Origin: Auriscalpium vulgare
Lineage: Eukaryota > Basidiomycota > Agaricomycetes > Russulales > Auriscalpiaceae
Direction: 5' to 3'
Length of the DNA stretch: 64,000 nucleotides
NCBI GenBank assembly: GCA_019915015.1
Contig: JAHBBC010000008.1
Location: 1,488,001-1,552,000, forward strand
The notes below the pieces were generated by a model, which searched no databases, was not told where the DNA came from, and worked only from the letters and a program-made list of their open reading frames with translations. The translations under genes and the position numbers were made by a program. Shown here piece by piece: positions 36,000 to 46,500 of the stretch; positions within the stretch are counted from its first letter, which is position 1, and every line of letters begins with the position of its first letter.

Positions 36000-36278
36000 G
36001 GCCAGGGAAGGGGGGAGATAGGGAGAGGTGAGGGGAGGAAAGAGAGAGACGGAGAGGTCGAGGCGCAACGCGTCGCGTTAAGACGGGGCGCCGCGCCAGC
36101 GTGTGGGTTTTTGCTTCCGACGTGGAAGCAGAGCGGGCCCGCCGGGCCGCGACAGGTGCGGCGCTTACCTTCACACGGCTTAGCGAGCGTTCGCGCGCGA
36201 GTCAAGAAGAAGGGATAGGGAACGGAATGGCATTACTGGGCCCTAAGGGCGCCTTGGGCAAATTACAGGAATCGCTCG

Positions 36279-37460
36279 CTACGCGGGCGCACCGGACCCA
36301 GACGCACCATTGGGCGCGGGAGTCCGGGCGCGGTTACCCCCATTCCTACGACCAGCCCGTCGACTCAGGGCATCAGGAGGCCTCGGGCCCACGACCTCAA
36401 CAAGGTTGGGGACCCCCCACGAGAACGCGATAGAGCCGCGGCGGATGACTCGGTGAGTAAGCGGCGGGAAGGGAAGGGCGGTAAGCATACGGCGCATAGG
36501 ACCGGCACCGGCGAGGTGGTCGAGGACCGCGGCAACTTCGCAGGCATCGTACAGCAGCTTTCCCGCGGTGCCTTCGAGGCGAGTGACGGCGTGGCGCAGG
36601 TGGCTGGCGTTCAATTGGTCCGCCCAAACGAAGTCGCGAAGCTCCGCGACCAACTTGAGGCCGGGAACGAGATAGTCGGCGGCTTCACGGACGTTCGCAC
36701 GATGGGCAGCCTGCAACGAGGGACTCGCGGCCGCAAGGAAGTCGAGGACGCCAATGTCGCGGGGGTGGGTCATTCCGATCACGGCGCGGTTCAAGGGGAG
36801 CATGAGGGCCCCGACCAGCCCGTCGGCGTGGTCGAGGTCGTCACTCAAACGATCGAGGTCGCGAAGGAATAACTCGGCAACACGGGTGGCAAGGCCGTCG
36901 GGACGGGGGGCAAACTCGGGGCCGAACAGCGCTGCCAAGTTGACCTCGAAAGTTGCCCGGCCGTGAAGTTGGTGACGGTACAGCAACCAAACGGAGCGCT
37001 CCACCAGGTGGGCCAAGGAGTCCACATGGACCACGTGAGGAAGCAGAGCGACGCTGGGTGGCTGCCCCGGGGCGTTGTCCCCTCCGAACGGAATATTTCC
37101 TACGATATTCGCGCGAATGGGGGCGGTTTGTTCGAACGTTTCGGGAAAGCGCTCCGCTAGGTAGGAGAGCGTCGAGACGACGGTCATGGACGCGAGGGCC
37201 GGTAGGGTAAAATGCGACGTCTCGCGATGGTCCTGCTGAAAAGGGGGGAAGAAGCGAAGACAACGTCAGTACGAGGCCGGGATGAGGGAAAAGATGGCCG
37301 CGGGACGACGCACCAATAGGTCGGAGATCTCCTGAAGCCAGGCAACGGCGGCCGCGGGAAATGAGGAAGCGTCGGCACCAGGCAAGGGCACCTCAACCGG
37401 ATGTATCAACAGCTGGTACAGCCGGAAACGCGAAAACGCGCGGAGTAGGACGGCCTGCAT
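36279..37460 (-). CDS. Antisense gene B of the Gypsy element (367 aa)
   Basis: Exons 37460-37314 and 37235-36279 (checked, 1104 nt, 367 aa). The intron begins GTGCGT and sits at the same place as in gene C. Predicted mostly helical: LYQLLIHPVEVPLPGAD, then YLAERFPETFEQTAP and ATRVAELFLRDLDRLSDDLD. The N-terminal exon resembles that of gene C (LL..P..G.D....A....W....LL pattern), so the two are probably old duplicates. No known family recognised. A terminal Gly/Arg/Asn-rich tail follows. Confidence 0.65.
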
Positions 37461-37799
37461 GTGGAGGAGGTAGTCGGACGGACTGGGGCGTTGAGGGTTT
37501 TTTTGGAAAAGGCCATCGTCGCAGCCCCCTCATATAGGCGGCGCGAGTAGGGAAAGAGGCACACCATCGCGGCGTCGCGATACAGCGCGAAGACCAAAAC
37601 ACGAGGGTCTCGCCGGAGTTCCGGCCAACGTGGGTTATCGCGACAGATCGCGACCCAGACGGAGCCTCCGGCATGGGCCCAGGAGCTTATCGCAAGGCAT
37701 CGCGAAACGTGGCACAGGGACAGGGGGAAGCCGCACATGGCTCCTGGCTCCATTTCAATAGCTATGGAACATTCTACAGACATTGGCCCGGGAATATAC

Positions 37800-39048
37800 C
37801 TATTCCTCGCGCTCCATCAGAAGCTCGATCACCTCCCCCTCCTCGACTTCTTCCGAGCTGGCGATGGGCGGCGGTATCTCCCCGGCGTAGGTAGGAGACG
37901 CGGAGGGGGCCGTCGGCGCTGGTACCGTGGGGTGCGCGGGGAAGGGAAGAGGGCCCGGCTGGTCCGAGGGATGGACTATGGCATCGAAGCCTAGGGGTAT
38001 CTCAGCTATGGCTTGGGAGGAGGAGATGTGCGAGAGGCGCGCAGAACTGATCTGCTCGATGGCGCGAATCGAGGCCACGCTGATATCCTGGACCAGGAAG
38101 TCTGCGGGCTGGAGGTTGGCCAGGAGGCGGGACCCTAATCCCCATGCGTCCAGCATCCCGCCCATACAGGTTGCCATCGCGGCCCAGCGCATGTCGAGGC
38201 GATCCAACACCAGTGGCCAGTCCGCCCAAATATCGCGAAACGTGTCGAAGGCCTCGGAAATGGTGGTAAAGTCCCGTAACATATCCACCGAGTCCTCCGC
38301 GAGGCCCCCCAATAGGTAGTACACCACGCCCGTGGTGAGGCGGCCCGCGTAGGCACGAGAGTGGGGGGAGCTGGAGGCACCACGGACGTGGTAGGCCAGG
38401 GCGCGGCACACGGCGTCTTCGCGGGTAATAACAAACATCCCATGGACGGCCCGGGCGTTGAAATCACGTAGGAGCCAGCTCTGCATCCCCTGAGGACGCA
38501 GGGTGGGGAAGGCGCCATGCAACTCCGTGATTTCATGGAGGTAGGATTCGACAGAACCGTCTCCGAAGTAGTACACGGTCCAGAGCCCAGCCTCCACGAT
38601 GGTGATCAAGACGTGGAGTTCCGCGTCGGTAGCGTCGGCAGGGAAAGGGGAGAACATCTGGGACCACCGCGGGCTGGCGCGCGCTGAGTCGGGGAGGGTA
38701 CGCATGAGGGTGCCCTCGAAGCGCTGGGCGAGAGGGGCGGACGCTGGAACGAGCTTCACCATGAACTCGAGGATCGGCGAAGTGAAGTGGAAGGCAAGAT
38801 CGCGCAGGCTGCGGGACGCGCGGATTGAAGAAAGGGTCTGGAATTGAGTTCATCGTCAGCCAAGCCGGGAAAAGACGCGGTCGGGGACCAGCACGCACCA
38901 CGAGCTGGTTGACTTTGTCGGCCCACTCTAGACGTAGCGCAACCTCCCGTTCGGCATCCCCAAGGTCAAAACCAGCGAAGGGGGCCTGCGTCAACAGGCG
39001 GAGGAGGTCGAGGTTGTCGGCGGTGGCAGACGCTGCGGGGAGGGACAT
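37800..39048 (-). CDS. Antisense gene C of the Gypsy element (395 aa)
   Basis: Exons 39048-38899 and 38837-37800 (checked, 1188 nt, 395 aa). Starts MSLPAASATADNLDLLRLL. After the intron there are helical segments around APLAQRFEGTLMR, VLITIVEAGLWTVYYFG and YAGRLTTGVVYYLLGGLAED, then an acidic end EEVEEGEVIELLMEREE. Similar in layout, size and intron position to gene B. Its start lies about 130 bp inside the 3' LTR, so transcription would run from near the 3' LTR leftwards. Function unknown. Confidence 0.65.
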
Positions 39049-39165
39049 CGCGGGACAGAAATCGGCAAAGGGATGCTACAAGCGACGTTATCGCGAAAGG
39101 TCGCGAGCCCTTATATGCCGCTTCCGCACGGTTCCTGGCAACTGGGGACAGTTGCAGTTTCAGTT

Positions 39166-39176
39166 GGGGGGAGAAA
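39166..39176 (+). other. Polypurine tract
   Basis: GGGGGGAGAAA immediately before the 3' LTR: the expected primer for plus-strand DNA synthesis. Confidence 0.8.
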
Positions 39177-39834
39177 TGATAGGTTCAGGCCGCGGGCAAG
39201 CGTGTAGCGAGACGTCGCGAGACGGGGAAGCAGCATGCGAGGCGCAGGGTCGCGGGAGCGGGGGTGATGGGAACGTGGTCCGGCGACCCAGGAGCAGCCG
39301 GGACTGGCGACGGAACGGATCACCGGAACGGGCTAGATCGGGAGGGCTTAGCGACGTAGGTAGAGCCACTACTTAGGGAGCTGCGCGAGACGTAGCAACC
39401 CAATCAACCTGTGGGCGGCGCAAGCCACCCACACCCTTTACCTCACAGAAACTGTAGCCTGAGGCGCTACCAGACTTAGGAAGGAAGGACCCCACCGATG
39501 TGGGAACAGGTAGGCAGGCGGACAGGCAAGAGGGGGGTGCGACGGCCCATAGGCGGACGCTTCGCACACGGGTGCGAAGCACTCGGAGGAGGATCCCGTA
39601 GAGGGCATCCCCAGGCAGGTGAGTGTTTAGTTTGGTGTTTAGGCGGTAGGAGGTGGCCCCGCACGACCGCGGGGAGGGCACGAAGCGCAACAGCGACACG
39701 AACACCTTCCCCCCTCAGCAAGACTAGTCACCCGGACTGGATCGCGACGTATAGGAGGCAGTGTTGGTGGTTGTTGTCCTGTGAGGCACTCGCCGCACGC
39801 CCCGCTAGGGTCCGTCCCGGGTGATAGCGTATCA
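39177..39834 (+). repeat. 3' LTR (658 bp)
   Basis: Same length as 26280-26937 and identical in the parts compared. Followed by CCGG target duplication. Confidence 0.95.
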
Positions 39835-40293
39835 CCGGTCACGGGCGCGATGCCGCCCTTGACCCTGCCAGTGCCCGGCAACAACTCCCCCGCTCCTTCC
39901 AGCTCCACGTCCGCCGCCCTCCACGATGAGCAGCCCACCGACGACGCGCAGACAGTTTCCGCTGGATCGTCTCCCCCGGCTCTCGCCCTAGTTCCAACGC
40001 CTCCGCCAGCACACTCCCCGGTATCCTCGAGCACCTCGAGATCCTCGGCGCAAGCCGCCCGCAAGTCCCACGCGCACCCGTACGCTCTCATGTGCCCGCA
40101 CTGCGATTTTGTGCAGGAGAACGGTCGCAAGTGGGACCTGGACCGGCACGTCAAGACGCACGCGCCAGTTAGGAAGAAGTTCGTTTGCGGTTGCGGAGGT
40201 TGCGAGGAGGTGTTCAGCAGGAAGGATGCGGTTAGAAGGCATCAGAAGAACGCGAATGCCAGGTGCGCGTTGCCGCAGGACGATGATGCGTGA
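39835..40293 (+). pseudogene. Zinc-finger gene copy 1, 3' part
   Basis: Continues exon 2 of the 25807 gene after the Gypsy element, in frame, to a stop at 40291-40293. A Pro/Ser-rich linker leads to two fingers: CPHCDFVQENGRKWDLDRH with a second His at KTH (CCHH), then CGGCEEVFSRKDAVRRHQ ending NANARC (CCHC). The AHPYALMCP lead-in and ENGRKWDL core are shared by all family members. Confidence 0.82.
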
Positions 40294-41429
40294 GTTGCTC
40301 GTTTTTGTGCGCTTTCTGTTTCTTTGTCGATGTCGCTTTGCTATCGGTTTATTGCTATGCTGCCTATCGCTTTCTGTTGTCATCTGCTGTCATACTATGC
40401 CTCATCTTTCCGCTGCGCCTGCGCGCCCGCTCTTTGGCGCTCTTTCCCAAGTCTTATGTGCTCATATCCTCACTACCCAATATTAAATTGTATTCTCATA
40501 CCCCTGCCCTTGACCGTGCGTCCTATTTACCGCGGACATACCGGCTACCGACGCCACCAGTCGGTGTCGAGCGGCCGCCTACTGTGGTCGGATTTCGAGA
40601 GCGCGGGCTGAGAGGAACCGGGAGCTGGGCGCCTGTATTTGGCACGCGCCCGGATTGGTCGCCTACGCAACTCTTACAGTTTCCTGCACACGCACCCTCA
40701 TCCTCGAGACCCCCCCGCCTTCGCCTGCTCACTCTCTCAACATCCTCAACTGAGCGGGCCCGACAGACGTGCGCTGCGATCCCTTCAAGCCACGCGCAGG
40801 CGCCATCAAGGCCCAGTTCGATGCGAACGGTGCGTGTTTAATCGGGTTATGATTGGGTGGTGGGCATCTTGATTCGAGGTCAGGGACGTGCGAATCCAGT
40901 GCACGCTGGTCGCGATCGGAGAAGGCATAGGAGGATGTGGCCCAGCACCTGATCTTTCAGCACATCTGTGCGTCCACTCTCTCACCAAATTCCTACCGCG
41001 TCTCACACCATCTTCGCCGGCCGTTAGTACTGGCACGGCGACGATTTTAAAGGGTGCGCCTCGATATATCTTTGCCATGGGCTGTTACTGACACGTCGAC
41101 TGCCCTCGCGACCTGCGCAGACAGCCCTACCGGCAGCATGCCCGGACGCGCATGGCAATCACCTGGCCGACCGCAGCGCCCGCGCCCCTCCCGATCACAT
41201 ACGACGCGCCCTACCGTCGTGACGTAGCAAGATAGGCACGCAGTCCAAGTTTGCTGGTCGGCACCCCCGTGTCTCGCGCCGAGCGCGCTCCCTCTTCCAC
41301 GTCTTCCGCGCCACCGCAGTGTCCGTTCCCACTCAGGTCCAGAACAACCGCGGGCAGCCACATACGGCTCACCGATCTCCTCCACGCGCCTCGACTAGGC
41401 CGTGCGTCAGGACCTGTGCGGACCCCACG
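40294..41429. other. Intergenic, part of a segmental duplication
   Basis: No gene recognised. 40510-40800 is clearly similar to 63664-63960, both starting with a TTTACCGCGG block and containing GTCGGTGTCGAGCGGCCGCC, so the duplicated unit includes sequence beyond the zinc-finger gene. Confidence 0.65.
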
Positions 41430-41923
41430 AACCTTTCCGAGGTCTCTCGCGCGCACCGCGGTACCTGGGTCACGTGCGCAGCCGCCGGCTCCGAAATGCC
41501 GCAGCCCTTGCCCTTGACCCCGCTGAGCGACTTGCTCGCTCCTCCCACCCCCACCTCCCTCGTCGACTCGCAGCAGTATCCGAGCGCAGCAGCGCTCGCT
41601 GGCATATCCCACCCGTCTCCCGCTGGGATCCTTCGTGCTCCCAGCGCACAGGCCCTCCCGCTCCGACTTTCTTCCCCGGCGGCCCCTGCCCCATCGCAAC
41701 GCGCGCACCCGTGCGCTCTCGCCTGCCCGCAGTGCCACTTCGTGCAGGAGAACGGCCGCTCTTGGGACTTGAAGCGGCACGTCAAGACGCACGAGAAGAC
41801 CAGGAAGAGCTCGTCTGTGGTCGGCGGGGCTGCGAGGAGGTGTTCAGCAGGAAGGACGCGGTGAGAAGGCATCAGAGGAATTCGAATGCCAGGTGCGCAA
41901 AGGCGCAGGGCGGCGATGTGTGA
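41430..41923 (+). pseudogene. Zinc-finger gene copy 2, fragment with frameshift
   Basis: Matches exon 2 of the family from the PLTPLSD block to the terminal AKAQGGDV stop. Exon 1 is missing. One base is missing at AGGAAGAGCTCG compared with AGGAAGAAGCTCG in copy 3, which splits finger 1 (CPQCHFVQENGRSWDLKRH) from finger 2 (CGRRGCEEVFSRKDAVRRH). Decayed copy. Confidence 0.8.
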
Positions 41924-43439
41924 GCTTTCTGTTTGTTTGTCCGGTTTATCTGTTTGACTCGCTATCGTATTGTGTTCGTTGTCGTTATCGGCGTGTTGCT
42001 TACGCTTTCTACTTGCTATCCTGCTGTCATACTATACCCTTCTGTACCCATCGCTATGTCAATTCCACACTCTGTGTTTGATTCGTTCTCTCGGACGCGT
42101 GCATTCTACTGCGCCCTGTTCGTACGCACGGGGCGTCTATATTCCAGCGGCTGCGCATAAACCGTCGTGTCCCAGCCGTGACTCTCCTCCTCGCACTCTC
42201 CCCCTCAACTGCTATCGCTCGCTCTACCAACCGCTTGAACCGCGATAATATCACCTCGCCGCCCGTGCGCGCTCGTCCTGTGGTCCAGCACACACGCCAG
42301 TGCAACCGCGCCCGCTGCACCATTCCAATTTCCTCCCCATCGCGATACTGCCCTGTGACCTCTTCACGCGCTAGACCCGGTCTCCTAGTCTTGCTACCAA
42401 CTTGGAGATTCGTTGATCGACGCGTCCAGACCTGAGCTACGTACGTATTCTCCCGGCGTCCGCTTGGCTGTCCTGACCACTTGTGTCTGCAAATGTCTAC
42501 GGATAATACTCGCATATGCGACTTGGGGACTTCCGCGTGCGCTTAGTACCTGGCTGCCAGTTGCCAGCATCGGGGAGACAGATCTGAGTTTGGCTGCCAC
42601 TTCCCCGGCGCGCAAGCACTGCAATCGGTGTTTGTTTTGCGGGATAGGATAGGATAGGATAGGATTAAACCGCAGGGGTCCCGATGAGGAACATAGCGGG
42701 GGTCCGCGCTACGTAGCGGGGGTGGTCGGGGAACACAGAGCACGCGGGGTCCTGTGGTAAAAGTTTTTTCGATGGTCGCGCGGACGCCTCGAGGCTCTCG
42801 GAGGTCACCAAAGCCTAAGGACTCCCGACACCGTAGGGTGCCTACCTTGGTGACTCCCTGCGATGTCTCGTTTTCTCGAATGTGTTGATTCCACAGTCTT
42901 GTCTACCAAAAGGGCACCCATTTTCAAGTGCTCGGGCTCATCTGCCTCAGCCTGGCATTAACTGGCCATCTGACGAATCCATCGTGAGCCCGTGGGCTTT
43001 CGTGAGCTAGACTCGTGCATGAGATTTGTGCTCAGGCCCTGCGAGCCTTGTTCGCCGAGCCATCCCATTATCATCCCCCACACCATTTCTATGTCAAATG
43101 GCGCGCTACAGAGCACAGCAATCATGTCTGCTTGGTGGATGTCGAATCTCAATGAGCTCTCGGAGATCTCGATGTAAGTTCCGGCAGCCCATCTTCCTTC
43201 GCCACACTCCACATACATGCGACGTATCGCTGACACACCTCCTTCAAACCTCGTCACGCAACATACTCTCCGCACGCGGGTCGCCGTCTATCGTGCTGTA
43301 ATTCCTCTGCCCGCTCCTGGCTTCAGATGAACCCAATCCACCGTTCCCGATTTTCCTGTTCGGGGTGATGGCGACCAGGACCCCCGACACTCAGGGTAGG
43401 TGACCAGCTCTGAGTCTTTGCGATCTCTTGGAGAACGCG
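41924..43439. other. Intergenic region
   Basis: No gene recognised. Includes an AGG/GAT-type pentanucleotide repeat (42642-42665) and a GTCACCAA...TTGGTGAC inverted repeat near 42.81-42.86 kb. Confidence 0.5.
42642..42665. repeat. (GGATA)n microsatellite
   Basis: Nearly five GGATA units. The complementary (CCTAT)n run is at 62098-62117. Confidence 0.85.
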
Positions 43440-43448
43440 TATATAAAG
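43440..43448 (+). promoter_or_regulatory. TATA box of zinc-finger gene copy 3
   Basis: TATATAAAG, about 110 bp before the ATG at 43559. Confidence 0.65.
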
Positions 43449-43558
43449 TGCACATACTTCCTAGCCATGAATTATCGCCCGCCTCACTCTAGTATCCCAT
43501 CTCTCAAACGCCCTCCGTCTCCCATTATCCTGTTGAAGCCTCCACTGATTTCTCGGAC

Positions 43559-44597
43559 ATGGACTCTTTCGCTACTTGGGCAGCATCTGTGCTGTCCCTC
43601 GACAATGTCGCACCGCCGCCCACGTCCTTCAGGTTACACCTTCCCTCGACACCGTACACTTCTCCAAATGGGCACGCTTCATCCCAAGACACCCTGTCCA
43701 GTGCTCCTTGGTCCCCAGTGTGGAATCCGTGGGCCGACGCACAGTCTGTGAATGACATAGCCTATGCCGACACCGGCACGATGCTGTATGTCTACTGTTT
43801 CGCTCCTTGTCTTGACATCCTGAAGCCTCTATCCTGTGCAGGTCCAGCACCCTCCCAATGCTCGACGGCGTTCTCTCTGTAAGCCCGGCAGCCTTTTCTC
43901 TCGTGCCCACCGCGGAGCCTCAGCCACCGCTGATGTCACGTGATGCCCAGCCCTCTGCGGCTCTCAGGCTCGCTGCAGAGCCCGCCCCGGCGATGTCGTG
44001 CGTGTTTTATTTCCCTTGTCGGGTCATCGCACACGCCAACACACCAGCATATGCAGGCTCTCGCACATCTTCAACGGCTTCACCGTCGACCCCGCGATCC
44101 TTTCTCTCGCGCGCACCGGCTGGGACGCGACCGCGCCACGTGAGCGGGCGTCGGGGCCGGGCGCGCCGAGGTTTGAAATGCCCTTGACCCCGCAGAGCGA
44201 CTCTCCTCCTCCCACCTCCATCTCCCTCGCTGACTCGCAACACCGCACGACCACAGCGCCCGACGCCGCTCCCTCTAGCCTGCTTCCCGTGCCCAGCGCT
44301 GGCGCTCTCCCTCTTTTTCCACCCGGATCCTCGATTGCCGCATCAGCCGGCCGCAAGACCGCTCGCAAGACCCGCGCGCACCCGTACGCTCTCACATGCC
44401 CCCGCTGCTCCTTCGTGCAGGAGAACGGCCGCAAGTGGGACCTGGACCGGCACATCAAGACGCACGACGGAGTTAGGAAGAAGCTCGTCTGTGGTCGGCG
44501 GGGCTGCAAGGAGGTGTTCAGCAGGAAGGATGCGGTGAGAAGGCATCAGAGGAATGCGAATGCCAGGTGCGCAAAGGCGCAGGGCGGCGATGTGTGA
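43559..44597 (+). CDS. Two-finger zinc-finger protein, copy 3 (307 aa, intact)
   Basis: Exons 43559-43785, 43842-43997 and 44057-44597 (checked, 924 nt). It has one more intron than its paralogues. The N-terminus is Asp/Trp/Leu-rich and acidic (APWSPVWNPWADAQS), compatible with a transactivation region. After a Pro/Ser linker come finger 1 CPRCSFVQENGRKWDLDRH..KTH and finger 2 CGRRGCKEVFSRKDAVRRH with terminal NANARC. Likely sequence-specific DNA-binding regulator of the nucleus; target unknown. Confidence 0.8.
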
Positions 44598-45589
44598 GCT
44601 TTCTGTTTCTCTGTTTTGTTTTGTTTTCGTTTTCGTGTTTGATTCGCTATCGTGCTGTCTTCGTTGTTGCTATCCGCTGTCTTGCTTACGCTTCCGAGTT
44701 TTGACTCTGCTGTCATACTGTACTCTGTACCTACATCTATTCAAATCCCATGCCCAGCTTTTGATTCGCTCTTTTCAATGCGTCCAGTACGTGCAAGCGC
44801 CCGACTAGGCCTCAAGGCCTGTCGCCTGTGCACTCTCATAGATCTCATCCTCGCACTCTTCAACTCAAAGTCCTTGCTCTACAAACAGCCTCATGATTAC
44901 GTGCACGACAGGCTGAGGTACCCGTCGACGTCCTCAAGCCCCGCGCGGGGCCGCCATCTGCCAGTGAGAGGCGAACAGGTGCGTTACCTGCGGTCTCCTT
45001 TTCTGTCAATCTGACGAAGTCCTCCGTGATTCTGGTTCTGCCGCAATGAATATGGATCTCTGTGTGCATTGCATAAGTGGGCGGGAGGCGTGCGCTGATG
45101 CTCATACGCAGCACGCCGGCTCTGCTCCGAGTACTCGACCACAACGCGCTGTTGCCTCATCAGAACGTCGGCACGGGCGAGAGCAAGAGCACACCACACG
45201 CTGTACCCCTTCCGCGTTCCTTCCCAGGCGACAGCAAGCACCGTCTCCGCTCAATACCAACACCAATATGCCCACCAGCTACTGCCGACCATGGCTGGCG
45301 AGAGGCAGGATGCCCTCAACCACATAGTACGTCGACCACCTCGTCGAATCTTGCTCCCTCGTCTCACGCCTGGGTTTCTCATCAGCGTTCGGTACACCGG
45401 CGGCGCGAATTAGTGCCCCGTGCGCATACCGATACGGTACAGCCTCGTCGACTCGTCTTCCGCGTGAGTCTCCAAGACGACAGGCATCGTCATGTCGTCG
45501 TATCTCCCCGCTGAGTCATATTTCCTCGCTGACGACACGAATATGCTCGATCTGCAATCACGGAGACTCACGTCGCTGCTCGCTCTCCA
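44598..45589. other. Intergenic region
   Basis: The T/G-rich stretch after the copy-3 stop resembles that after other copies (TTTCTGTTT...), part of the duplicated unit. No gene recognised. Confidence 0.45.
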
Positions 45590-45885
45590 ACGTCAGAGAT
45601 CTGCGACCCCGATCCCGACGCGCGCCTCTCCCCCGGGGCCCGGGCCGCACCAGGGCGCCGAGTATACCCAGCCATCTGCGCGCACGAGAGCGGCCCACCC
45701 GCACTGGTGAGCCGCCCGCGCCGTCCCTCGTGCAGGAGAACCTGCGTGGAACGGCACCTCGAGGAGCTGCACGACGCAGACCGACCGGTGAAGTCTGTCG
45801 GCGCCGAGGCTGGAGATCATTCGGATGGACGGGATAAAGAGGCATCAAAAAGAGCCGCAACTCCGGGTGCGCTGCGCACAGTGAG
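45590..45885 (+). pseudogene. Zinc-finger gene relic (copy 4)
   Basis: Short islands match the family: GCAGGAGAAC, then a GAACGGCACCTCGAGGAGCTGCACGA helix-like segment, GGATAAAGAGGCATCA and a T/G-rich 3' flank with TGAGCTTATG. Both fingers have lost cysteines and frames. Highly decayed. Confidence 0.5.
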
Positions 45886-45935
45886 CTTATGTCTATCTGT
45901 TTTGTTTCTTTGCTGTTGTCGGAGTCTCGCAAGCA

Positions 45936-45990
45936 CTGGGGTAGACGCTTCGTGATCTCGACTGTCGAGATCCCAAGGCGTCTACCCCAG
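45936..45990. repeat. Strong imperfect hairpin
   Basis: Outer arms CTGGGGTAGACGC (45936-45948) and GCGTCTACCCCAG (45978-45990) pair over 13 bp. Inner arms GATCTCGA (45954-45961) and TCGAGATC (45965-45972) pair over 8 bp around CTG. Could form a cruciform or stem-loop RNA. Confidence 0.75.
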
Positions 45991-46249
45991 CGCCTAGTCC
46001 GTGCCTGTCCGCTTCTTTGCGGTCGCGGCCTCGCTCTTCTTGCTCCTTTTTTTCGTTTCGCTCACTTTCGCATCTCACAGCCTTCCTGTTCAGGTCTCTC
46101 GTGAACGGGAATCGATCCTTGCACCTGCTGGGCGACTTCCTCGCTCTCCATCGCCCACCAACAACGGCGCCCTTTCCATTCATCCGCGACTCTCGCACCC
46201 AATCCTCTACCCCTCCTACCTTCTCGCCCGGCAGCACATTTCCAGGACC

Positions 46250-46500
46250 CTCTCTGTCACCAGTACCTCGTCGCCTAGCCAGGCACAAGCGCTGCCTACC
46301 ACATTGACGTGCCCCCTCCGTACTTTCGTGCAGGAGAACGGCCGCGCGTCCGATCTGGAACGTCAAGACTCACAACTCTAACCAACTGGCCGATATTCTT
46401 AGGCGACGAACTTCAGGACCGCGAGGCGGAGTTCATTCCATGATGCGCCAAGGAGGTACCCGGAAGCCAGGTACGCGTCGTCGCAGGCGTCGAGGTGAGC
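46250..46500 (+). pseudogene. Zinc-finger gene relic (copy 5)
   Basis: Preserves CTTTCGTGCAGGAGAACGGC (TFVQENGR) and the following Asp-Leu-Glu-Arg, but the finger is cut by a stop about 50 bp later. Later fragments such as CGCCAAGGAGGTACCCGG are scrambled. Confidence 0.55.

Larger units (their letters stand above)
26280..39834 (+). mobile_element. Ty3/Gypsy LTR retrotransposon with antisense cargo genes
   Basis: 13,555-bp element with two 658-bp LTRs that look identical in the stretches compared, a primer-binding site, gag-pro-pol on the plus strand and three spliced genes on the minus strand between pol and the 3' LTR. Flanked by the 4-bp duplication CCGG (26276-26279 and 39835-39838). LTR identity implies a recent insertion. 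Order protease, RT, RNase H, integrase places it in Ty3/Gypsy. Confidence 0.95.
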
